From positions 186,001 through 250,000 of the forward strand of contig JAZKJV010000601.1 of assembly GCA_037367405.1 (NCBI GenBank): a stretch of 64,000 bases of DNA, given 5' to 3'. The notes below the pieces were generated by a model. The model saw nothing but the letters and a program-made list of their open reading frames with translations. It did not search any database and had not been told where the DNA came from. The translations under genes and the position numbers were made by a program. The stretch is from Ottelia alismoides. Lineage: Eukaryota > Streptophyta > Magnoliopsida > Alismatales > Hydrocharitaceae. Of the stretch, positions 42,953 through 52,523 are shown piece after piece. Within the stretch, counting starts at the first letter, position 1. Each line of letters opens with the position of its first letter.

Positions 42953-44517
42953 AAATTTCGGTTTCGTTTCGTTAAGAATCCAAAAAGAGAAATTTCGGAG
43001 AATTTATGTGAAACTTCATTGAAATCATCAGAAATCTTGTAAAATGACTCTAAACTTGACTTTTTTTTAACAAAAATCAAGGGTTTTAATATTCCTAAAT
43101 CGATAATTAAACTAGAAATGCATGCTTATTTGTAAAGTAGAAGTGTAAATATCAGTTTTGAAATTTGTGTTATCGTCATAATCATCGCACATGTTGATAT
43201 GTAAAGCAACATGTTGCCTAGAGTCAGAACTAAATGCTAATTTGGAAGCAAAAGCCATGATAATAAACTCTTCAATAAGATTATAAGAGTAAGGTGATAC
43301 ATATAATAGCCATGATTTTAAAAAACACGCCTTAAGGTGCTGAGGCATACGCCTAGAGGCGATTTTCTAATAAAATAGCCTCGAGACACCTGCCTCAAGC
43401 CACCCATGTGAGGCGTGCACCTCTGGGGTTGAGGCGATCCTGAGGCGCCACCTCAAGATGCAAAGGTTTAGTACCCAATTTTTATATTTTTATATGATTT
43501 TTTAGGATATCTTAAGTACAATATTAATTATCAGCGAGACTCCCGTGCTGGTAGGGTATGGTGCGACATATGGGGTGCATACAACGGTTCTTCAATTGGG
43601 TTTAGCGAATTGGATGGCTAGGATTCAAATCTTATCGATATATATGCTATTCATATAACACATAAAACTACATAAACATATTGTATATTGTGTATGTTAA
43701 TAATATATGTTAGTCACATAATTTTTCTTTACCCATGCACATAAAGGGAAATGTTGTATCTCGACAAGAACTTCAATCCATCAACATAAATGGAGGTCAT
43801 AATAAGATTTGCATTGCATATGGATGACAATACAAAGATATAATTATGCAAAGTAAATCATGCAAAGAATATTATATATTCTCATGTTCATAACATGATA
43901 GTATATAATTATGACGGGGAATAACTAAATTTATGATTTTATAGATATATAATTATGCTTAATTGTATTCTATGTATATTTTCCTATACAAATTGAGGTT
44001 TACGCCTCGACCGGCTTGAGACTCACTCCTCACCTCGTCAAGGGAAAATTGCTTCGATCCGCCTCACATTTTATAAAACCATGATAATAACTGCGAATCA
44101 AAACATACATATATCAAAATATATAAAGAAAAAAATAAAGTTCTTCGATTAAATCTTGAATTTAACTCTTAAATCTTGTGTTTATTTGATTTGGTTTGGA
44201 TTTATATATAAACTTTGGAAACTAGCTAAAGAAACTTCTTCAAACATTGTAAAGTACTGTAACAACTTAACACACTAATGAATAAATATGTGAAAATTCA
44301 TTAATCTATGTTATTTTTGATGAAAATGAATGGTAGATTCCCTTATTTTTGTTGTTTCGTTGAAACAACGTGCAATTTTGATGACATTTTGTTGATAGTT
44401 GTTGATATTTTGTTGGAATTCTGGAAAAAGAAAGTAGGCAACGTTTATTTCGGTGACCTAGAGAAATAGAAAATTCATATATATTTTGTGGAATTTCATT
44501 GAAAATTAAGGCCATGA
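42953..44517. mobile_element. non-coding inverted-repeat element D, carrying a hAT MITE
   Basis: The ends are GGCCATAAATTTCGG (left) and, read backwards, TGGCCTTAATTTTCAATG (right). It is homologous to element C at 21789-22538 in opposite orientation. It holds the 773-bp hAT-like element B; without it the length is about 790 bp. It is rich in GAAATTTC-type words and has no coding potential. Copia-4 Gag lies on one side and copia-5 RNase H on the other. No convincing target duplication was found. Confidence 0.62.
43311..44083. mobile_element. hAT-like non-autonomous element B (773 bp)
   Basis: It begins CATGATTTTAAAAAACACGCC and ends, read backwards, CATGGTTTTATAAAATGTGAG. It is flanked by ATAATAGC (43303-43310) and ATAATAAC (44084-44091), a 7-of-8 match and so an 8-bp duplication of hAT type. 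Subterminal GAGGCG/CGCCTC blocks (43335-43465 and 43995-44070) can fold back on themselves. The same architecture and an internal homologous stretch identify it with element A. Confidence 0.78.
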
Positions 44518-44524
44518 TGGGAAG

Positions 44525-45613
44525 AGGCACGCCAATAGCTACGTCAGTTAGAATATATCTCACATGCATCATCTCAATGATCCCCTGTGCCATGGCTTGT
44601 ACTCTGACTCAACACTAGATCTGAAAATCACATTATGCTTCTTGCTCTTCCATGACGCCAAAGAGCTCCCTATTGTCCTTGCTAAGCTGAAGGCAGATTT
44701 CGTAACCTTAAGGCATCCTGCAGAGTTCGTATATGCACATGCCGTGATGGCAAGTGTTGTCACTCTGCTAAAGATTGCTCCGGTACCTGGAGTAGTCTTC
44801 AGATATCTCAGAATCACATGAACCATATCCGTATGTACATGTCTCGGCTACCCCTCTACCAAAGATTGCTCCGGCAATTGGAGTAATCTTCAGATATCTC
44901 AAAGTCACATGAACCACATCCATATATGCATGTCTTGGTTGCTCCTTAAACTGGCTAATTTTGTTCATAGCAAAGGAGATGTCTGACCTGGTAATGGTCA
45001 TAGAGAGGAGCTTCCAACGAGCTCCATATATCTCTTCTTGTCCTTCTCTTTATTATCGTCATATAGCTTCATGTTGGGGTCCATGGCAATAGTAGTAGGT
45101 ATGCAATCTGCCATGTCTTTCTCTGAGAGTAGATCAATAGCATACTTACTCTGAGTAATCAAGCCTTACGAAGTATCGTAAATCGCCATGGTCCTTTGAT
45201 AAACTATTGTCCAAGGAACTCCTTAGTCATACTAATACTCTGCACATCATCTCCTGTAAGAATGATATCGTATCATAGATCAGTATAAAAACGATACCTC
45301 TTTTAGTCTTCTGAACAAACAGTGAATGATCAATAGTCAATCTTGTGAAACCTTGCTGCTCTATCAAGTTCTAGAGCTTCTCGAACCATGCTCTGGGACT
45401 CTGCTTTAGACCATAGATAGCCTTAGGAAGTCGGGAAACTTTCTGGCACTCCCCTCCGCAATGAACCCATGAAGGTGTTGCACGTAAACTTCCTCCTACA
45501 AATCACCTTATATAAATGCATTCTTCACAACAAGTTGGGACAATGACCGGTCTCGTACTACTGCAACGAAAATAAGGATCCGAAGTGTAGAATGGTGTGC
45601 GACCATTGTTGTC
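44525..45613 (-). pseudogene. copia-5 RT C-terminal half and RNase H
   Basis: On the - strand, RNase H pieces (44569-44826; SLASWKSKKHNVIFRSSVESEY) follow the RT end (44768-45001; MTITRSDISFAMNKISQF and EQPRHAYMDVVHVTLRYLK), with RT sequence up to 45610 in broken frames. A 91-bp direct duplication (44770-44860 and 44861-44942) lies between RT and RNase H. The rest of RT continues at 49575 on the far side of a hAT insertion. No 3' LTR is visible. Confidence 0.78.
44770..44942 (-). repeat. 91-bp tandem duplication inside copia-5
   Basis: AAAGATTGCTCCGG at 44770 recurs at 44861, and the copies align over about 80 bp with several differences (for example, TACCTGGAGTAGTC against AATTGGAGTAATC). 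It duplicates the coding DNA of the ILRYLK..GLLF region and must have arisen after, or together with, loss of function. Confidence 0.8.
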
Positions 45614-45999
45614 CAAGGCATGATGCGCTCTAAGGCGCTACGTGTCCAAAACGTTCAAGGTGTTAGGCGCTCGCCTAAGACAATCGTGACGCTAAAGAAA
45701 TATTATGTGTATATAATATATATACACATTAAATTATTTATATTACTTATACCAAACAAAAATATACAACAAGTGTAGCACTAGCATGCAATGAACATCA
45801 TTCAAACATATATTAGAAAAGACAAAACTCCAAACACTTCTAGAAATAGTTTAAACGCTCAAATTACACAGAGAAAAGTGAAATTAATAACTAAAAATTG
45901 AAATGTCTATGGATCCGTAAGTTTTTCGTCTTCATTGTCTTCATCTCCACCTTCATTCCCCTCAATCTCTTCCATTCTTCTTCTTCATTGACCCGTGAA

Positions 46000-46473
46000 G
46001 CAACAACTCATCTTGAAGAAGATCCCGCAATAGGTGTTATGTGCCTTGTATTTTATCGTGTATATGTTTGTGCTGTTGTGTATATGTTTGTGCCTCTGTA
46101 ACTCTAGATACTCTTGCTACATCTCCCCATGTCAATATATCATCTTCAAAGACAAAATCTTCCTCTACATTACTCGTCTCCTTTTTACTTATTAACCATT
46201 CATTAGCATCATTGATTTCACTAAGAGCGATCTGATCTATGGTGTCTCATAAGTCATATCGATCCTTTAAAAACCCGATTATATTTGATGTACACCAAAT
46301 CTTGCAACCTTTGATGTTTAAGCATGTTTCTTTTCTTTGAATGAATTTGTAAAAATGTTCGCATCTATTAGGGTTAAAATTAAAGACTCAGAAGTCTGAA
46401 TTAACATAAAATTACTAACATGCTCAAATACACTCCAATTACGTTCATCCCCAGATGAACTGCATGTCAAGCA
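46000..46473 (-). pseudogene. hAT transposase C-terminus (second part)
   Basis: The - strand gives LTCSSSGDERNWSVFEHV at about 46420-46470, the hAT dimerisation motif, and further on DIDDANEWLISKKE and EEDFVFEDDILTWGDVAR near 46080-46230, the conserved acidic tail of this transposase type. It directly continues the piece at 49003-49440 once the LTR element is removed. A stop or shift lies after FEHV. Confidence 0.75.
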
Positions 46474-46787
46474 TGTTGGAGTATTCATTGTATGCATCAT
46501 ATATGAGGGAGATGGGTTAATGGATCCTGGAGAGATCCATTTACGCCATCTAGAGTTCAGTACCGCGTCTACCACCTGTGGGATATGGAGACTCCGTGGG
46601 TGCTATATATAGTGCCCCATTCCCCTATAGTCCATTGAGAAAGTGCAATAGACACACCAACCCTCTAAGGCATTCTCCCCTGGTTTCATCCCGCTCCTTA
46701 GGGAGTAGGGTTCCACGTAATTCCCATCGTTCTTATTATTCTTTATCCTTTTTCCATGTTTCTCTTCTGCATGTTAATTTTCTAACA
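46474..46787 (+). repeat. 5' LTR of the non-autonomous element (314 bp)
   Basis: Starts TGTTGGAGTATTC and ends AATTTTCTAACA. A TATA box (GCTATATATAG) lies near 46600-46610, so transcription runs with the DENN gene. Confidence 0.88.
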
Positions 46788-48690
46788 TGGTATCAAAGCG
46801 GGTCGATTCTCGAGGCGTTTTGTGTCTTTGTTTATTCTATTCGAGATTCGATTTTGATATTGAACATTGTTCGACAGGAAAATTATTCTAAGATATTTTT
46901 TCAAGATCCAAGTTCTAGGGTTCCGTTCTGGAACCCTAATCTTTGTTCACATTCAGGCCTCTCTCCAAGGCAGCAACAGATTTCCTCAGCGCGTGCCCCT
47001 CTAGTGAGGCAGAGAGTCTCCTCTTCCTGGCGGCATCTCCAGCGACGCTTCATCTCTCCTGATTAATCTCCAAAGGCGGCGCAACCTCCAGCGCGCGACC
47101 GATCAGCCTTTGCGCGACATCCCCTCGCAGCCCTAGCGCTAGGCAGTGCTTTAACATCCCAGCTCACAGGTCTTGCATGGTGCACCACACCCTACTCCTC
47201 GCCAGGCGCAAGCGTCGCTCTTCCGCATCTCCCTTCCAGGCAACGTGCACCCAAGCCTTCTAGGCGACGCGCATGATAGCCCTTCCTCGATCCCATGCCA
47301 GCGCACTAGTGCGACTCCAGGCACGCAACGACGCCGGTGCTCAAGCGGAGGCATGTGCATCTCCCAGGAACGCGCGCGCCCCCATCACCTCCACCTTCAG
47401 GCCTTGCGCGGTCCTAGGCTCGTGCAGGCGGTGCGCTCCCATCGACGACACCTCCTCCCTCAACTCTGGGCGGCGATGAAGGAGCCCTATGTCGGGGTCG
47501 GTGTTGTTTGTGTTGAAGGTTCCCAATGGGGGAACCCTAGGTGGGCTCGGTGGTTGGGTTTTATAAAAAAATGTTATTGATGCCCAAGGGAATGTTGAAG
47601 CCCTGCGGCCAAGGGGCTACTAAAAAATGTGATGAAATTGTAGGCTGCTATATCAAAAAAAAGGAAAACGAGGGTGGCCATGCATGAGAAAAGAAAAAAA
47701 TAGAGAAAAAAAGGTGCGTACAAAGACAAAAGCCATACACATTAAAAAAAGGTGTTCTTAGAAAATGATTTGAATAGCCGTTAAAAATGGTGAACGACTT
47801 AGTAAAAAATTGAGAAGCCGAAATATATATATATATCAGCATTTTTGCTGTTTTATTTTCTCCCCACATTTATGTCTTATCTTGTCTTCTCCCAACTTGA
47901 TCGACGATTATCATTCTGACCAGTATGGGAGAAAGGGGGAGTATTGTGTAGAGTCACAGGTCTTGTTCCAGATTCAGAGGTCAGATTCAGATATTCTCCA
48001 GACTAGTCGATTTCCAGACTCAACAACAGATATTCAGACTCGACGATTGTCTTCCAAGTCCTTAGTTTCAGACACGCACATATATGTGGTCTTCTCAGAT
48101 GAGCATGCGTTTGCCATCGTTTGTAGTGGTCCCCATCTTTTTCTTGTTGTTGTTCGATCAGAGTTTTCATGTGAGCCATAGGGACTCCATTGCAGAGGAT
48201 CATTTCCGATGCCATGTTGGCAAGGGTTTTTATGTGGTATCATAGGGACTCCAGTGTAGAGTATAATTCTCTGTGCCAGATGGGAGAAACCCAATTCTAT
48301 AACGAGGAGACTTTCAGACTCCAATCTTCAACAATTGTGGACTCCGACAACGGTTGCACTTCCACGACCTTTTCAGTTCGACCCTTTTCAGAGATGGAGC
48401 AGTTGTCCACATGTTGTGGCAGGCCAGAGTACTCCGATGAAGAGACTCATTTCCAGTTGCAGTGACTTTGGCAGGCGTAGTTCAGAGCACATGCTCTCCG
48501 ACGAGGAGATTCAACGGGCTCACACTTCAGCTTGTTCGTCCTCCTCACATGCATGGCATGAGAAGCAACGTCCTCGACAGCTGCAGTTGTGTGCGTTGAG
48601 TTGATATTGTCCGTAGTGTCCTGTAGCATTGAGTTGAGTTTCTTTTTGTTTGTCCAAGCTGAGCATTGCATGCTCCATCTTGAGGGGGAG

Positions 48691-49002
48691 TGTTGGAGTA
48701 TTCATTGTTTGCGTCATATTTGAGGGAGATGAGTAATTGGATCCTGGAGAGATCCATTTACCACATTCAGAGTTTAGTACCACATCTACCACCTGTGGGA
48801 GATGTGGACTCCGTGGGTGCTATATATAGAGCCCCACACCCTTATAATCCATTGAGAAAGTGCAATAGACACATCAGCCCTCTGAGGCATTCTCTCGTGG
48901 TTTCATCCCACTCCTTAGGGAGTAAGGTTCCACGTAAATCCCTTGTTCTTATTGTCTTTATTCTTTTTCCATGTGCTGCTTCCGCATGTTAATTTTCTAA
49001 CA
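48691..49002 (+). repeat. 3' LTR of the non-autonomous element (312 bp)
   Basis: Aligns over its full length with 46474-46787, with substitutions and small indels. A polypurine tract CATCTTGAGGGGGAG ends at 48690. Confidence 0.88.
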
Positions 49003-49440
49003 AAGCTCAAAATCATTACAGCTAGATGTTGCAAGATTGGAGCTGAACTTCCAAAAGAGCTCCTCCATTCTACTACGTTATCATATGAAGATGTTAGCAT
49101 CAAGGATTGAATCAATTATGTGTACCAAATTGTAATGGGTACAAGATTTTGAGTTTCTTGATCGAATGACCATTGGATTTCCAAAAATTCCAACATCATT
49201 TTTATATGAGTTTAACTCAATCATAATTTTATCTGCATATTTACAATGGGAACCAATCTTTGTATGCATTTGTATAATCCATCAATGATCTTCACATCAA
49301 ATGCAATGTATGGGTGTCCATAGTAGAATTCAGGGTTCTGAAAATGATAATAAATCCTTAATCACACCGTCATTCCATAAAAATTCCATGTTGCTCCTGC
49401 TAATCACATCCCAGAGATATTCGATTGGATCTTAAAGAGA
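49003..49440 (-). pseudogene. hAT transposase C-terminus (first part)
   Basis: The - strand gives NPEFYYGHPYIAFDVKIIDG and LYKCIQRLVP around 49255-49335, MIELNSYKNDVGIFGNPMVI (49145-49205), and EWRSSFGSSAPILQHLAVMI (49015-49080). These are the segments preceding the hAT dimerisation motif, which follows at 46470. Frameshifts are present between the first two pieces. Upstream transposase sequence is absent. Confidence 0.75.
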
Positions 49441-49574
49441 TCAATTTTCTATCAGACGCTCACCCGAGGGCCTTGCGCTTTCCATCAAAGCGCGCGCCTC
49501 TACAGCGGATGCACCTTAATCGCCTCGCTTGACTCCAAGCTAGATGCCAAGGCCTCACCTCACCTCGCATGATT

Positions 49575-51480
49575 GCATAGGCGATCACCTGGCTTGCATT
49601 TGACAACGTTACGTTTGACATGAGTGAACCTATCCAGATAGTCCATCCCCTAAGTTTTGATGAACCCTCGAGCCACAAGCATAGCGTTGTAGCGAGCAAC
49701 GTTTCCATCTGCATGGTGCTTCACTGTAAACACCCATTTGCAACCAACCACATAAGTCCCTATAGGGACAATGTCCAAGTTCCAAGTGCCATGCAACTGT
49801 AGCATTGTCATCTCCTCCTCCTTAGCAAGATGCACTGACTGTCTCGTATAGCCGCCTGATATGTCCGCGGAATTTCTACAACTGATAGAACCACAACAAA
49901 CTTTCTAAAATCCTTTGAAAATTGCCTGGAAGAAACATGGGCAACGAGAGGGTATGTGGCACGCATATGCCTTTGCTTTCGAAGAGCAATTGACACATCA
50001 AGATCTATCATATGTGGCATGTAAAATAGCCTTCGGAGGAGGTACATGCTCGACCTGTAAAGTACTGTAGAGACTAATCACCGATGCCATCCGTAGAAAC
50101 AAAGTGTTCCAAACATACCTATGGCATGCTAGATGATGAGGTTGGCCTTTGGGCCGGGATTCATAAGGTGACTTGCAAATGTAAAAATGTGGTAAAAATT
50201 GAGCCAAGGTGCTAGTAGGTGGTGGTGGAGCTGGTGGTGTTGCAGGAGGAACCATAACTGCAGGTGGTGATGTTGTAGTAGGTGGAGGCATGTAGACTTC
50301 CACGTCGAAGTCAGACAGAGCCAACTTGTTACATGTAGGAGAAATCAACACTAATATAGTAGTTCCGTCAAACATGATCAAAGCATCAACATCCCTTCTG
50401 GGTCCGAGAGTAGCCCACAAAGACACAATTGACAACCTTGGGGGAGAGCTTGTCACGATCATCAGTCAGATGATGAATGAATGCCACAGAGCCAAAGACA
50501 CGAGGTGTAAATGAGAAATGATCTTTTTCGGAAAACACATTCGAGAATTAAATCTTCTCTCCTAACACGAAGGACCGCATACGATTCACTAGGTAACAAG
50601 TAGTGAGGGCCAATCATCCTAGAAAGAGTGGGGAGCACAGTACTGAATCAGAAGGGTCCTAGTCACGTCAAGTCAATGACTGCATTTGTGTTCAACAAGA
50701 CCATTCATATTGGAAGTGTACGCATAAGAAGTCTGGTGTATAATGCCAATGGACCTGAAGAATGAGAAAGATGTAAAGTAAAGAACTCCAAGGCATTGCC
50801 AGAACGAACATACTTGGCAATTACATTAATAAAAAGATTGAATAATAGACCCATCCTCAGGCACGTTTCTCAAAAGAAAAACCCATAACAATATAGAAAA
50901 ATTATAAACTGCAACAAGATAAAACATGTTCCTTTGATGGTCATGAACACAACTGGACCCCAAATATCTAAATGAACTAACTCAAATAAGCAATTGATTC
51001 GCAACAAATATAAAACATGTGCACTCATTCCACAACCGTTTCCTTCTATTCCGGGTGCACGCTAGGGTCAGAGTAATGATTTATTGTTCTAAAATCACCA
51101 TTTTCCGATCAAAATTAGGCCAAAACAATCCTTACATTGAAATAACACTTGGGGAGGAGGTGAAACATTAGACAACGATTGGGATGCCATAGTGGTTCTG
51201 GCGGTTGAGGGGTTCTCGAAGGTGTTGCAGGTGTCGTCGATGGTCCTAGGGGGATAATAATAGTGCTACTGTGGTCCCTAGTGGGCTGCAATGGTGTTGT
51301 TGGGGTCCCTAAGGTGTTGATGTGCTGCCGTTGGGGCCTAGGTGGTTGCTACGATGTCATTGGGTGGTACACGAGGTTGTTACAACATTGTTTGGGGGCA
51401 CAAGGTTGTACACGAGAGACGTGGATATGTACGCACGGTGAAAGGTGGTCGGAGAGCATAGAGCTCGGTTTAGGACCGTC
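49575..51480 (-). pseudogene. copia-5 RT start, integrase and leader remnant
   Basis: On the - strand: CKWVFTVKHHADGNVARYNA (49650-49835), DVSIALRKQRHMRATYPL (49808-50047), then a proline-rich linker and integrase C-terminal part (50280-50560), INRMR/TTCYL-type pieces near 50590, and core integrase DNA to about 51040. Protease and Gag are missing. From about 51160 the DNA is leader-like, ending in the primer site at 51481-51492. Many stops and shifts. It is the 5' half of the element whose 3' half is at 44525-45613. Confidence 0.72.
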
Positions 51481-51492
51481 GCACTGATACCA
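51481..51492 (-). other. copia-5 primer-binding site
   Basis: The - strand reads TGGTATCAGTGC, one base from the standard site. The 5' LTR should begin at 51493 (ends ..CCACA on the - strand), but only about 110 bp are visible before unrelated hAT-type DNA at 51602. Confidence 0.7.
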
Positions 51493-52372
51493 TGTGGAAA
51501 GAGAATACTGAATTGAATTGCATAATGGTGACAATAAAAAAAGAAAACACATAAAATAGACTAATATATATATTTCTCGATAAGCTTGTCGCTGATGAGG
51601 GCATAGTTGCGAAAAATCGGTCGAGGTGCCTGGCCAGTCAGTCAGGTCAATGGGGTCGTCGACTAAATATTGACTACTCAAGCAATAGTTGGTCAACGTA
51701 TTTTATTAAAGAATATTCAATTTTTTTCTTTTTTAAACAATTTTAAGTGATAGGTAGCCTAGGAGCTTAATGAAAAATTCAGTCGATACTATGTGGGAAA
51801 ACATACTACACTTTACTCAACAAGCTTAAGTCACTACCATATTTTGTAAGCTTGGCTAATGCTCCTTGGATTGTGATTGATCATGGCAGACATTTTGGTG
51901 GAGGTGCATCTACTAATGTAGTTGAGACATTGGAACCCTACTGCCTTATATATAGACATAATGCATCCTCTGGTGAGAGGAGAGCTTGATTTCCTAATAC
52001 ATGAGGAACATGATTGAGAATGGACTCATGGTTGCCTTGCATGTATCTTTTTGTTAGGAGTTTGCTAAAATACCCACCATGTCTTCCATCAATGATGCTT
52101 GGTAGGTGTGTTTCAAGATAAGCATGGTAGATATTTATGCTTTTTCTTGAGGGGGAAACTGTGCAAAATATTGCATATTACGAATGAGAATAATGATCAA
52201 TATAGAGAATGTTCTATAATAGGAATTGAAAGATTTATAGAATACTAGGAATTGGAAAATGTGCTTAATAATTGTATTCTTTCTGCTTTTATTTTCTTTC
52301 TATAATTGTAAGTTCTCTCATTTTGGTTGTGGTACACTTTATACCAAAAGACCATACATCTTATATGATGTA
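51493..52372. other. LTR remnant, hAT end fragment and unassigned DNA
   Basis: 51493-51600 is the probable remnant of the copia-5 5' LTR. At 51601-51680 CATAGTTGCGAAAAATCGGTC and GTCAGTCAGG resemble the end of the hAT family seen at 62058-62453. At 52147-52165 TTCTTGAGGGGGAAACTGTG looks like a polypurine tract joined to an LTR start, suggesting a solo copia 3' end in + orientation, but no partner was found. Confidence 0.4.
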
Positions 52373-52516
52373 TGTAGAGGAAAAAGACTTGATACATTAA
52401 TGAGAGGCCCTTGTGTTCTCTTATATAGGGGAGGAACCAATTAGGTAAATTACATGAAGCAAACAAAATAAATATATAATGAGAAAACAGTACAAAAGAT
52501 AAGCAATATCTCAACA
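52373..52516 (-). repeat. copia-6 3' LTR (144 bp)
   Basis: The - strand ends are TGTTGAGATATTGC and CCTCTACA, with a TATA-like CCTATATAAGAGAAC. It pairs with 57261-57404 at about 90% identity. The polypurine tract CTTGAGGGGGAG lies at 52517-52528. Confidence 0.9.
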
Positions 52517-52523
52517 CTCCCCC

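Larger units (their letters stand above)
46474..49002 (+). mobile_element. non-autonomous LTR retrotransposon (copia-like, no gag-pol)
   Basis: Two LTRs of 314 and 312 bp (46474-46787 and 48691-49002), both TGTTGG..TAACA, a primer site TGGTATCAAAGCG (46788-46800) and a polypurine tract TTGAGGGGGAG before the 3' LTR. Flanks are AAGCA and AAGCT, a 4-of-5 duplication. The 1.9-kb interior contains no recognisable Gag, protease, integrase or RT; frames there are short and GC-biased (46920-47540). The LTRs differ by roughly a tenth of positions, so it is not recent. It would depend on another copia for mobilisation. Confidence 0.85.
45614..49574. mobile_element. hAT element inside copia-5, itself split by an LTR element
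   Basis: Left end near TTGTCCAAGGCATGATGCGC, right end near GGCTTGCATTTGACAA, giving weakly matching inverted ends (TTGTC-CAAGGC and TTGTCAAATGC) with subterminal GGCGC/GCGCC blocks. It separates the two halves of the copia-5 RT. Inside are only the C-terminal parts of a hAT transposase on the - strand (46000-46473 and 49003-49440) plus the LTR element 46474-49002. Without the latter it is about 1.4 kb, so it is non-autonomous. An exact 8-bp duplication was not recognised. Confidence 0.6.
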
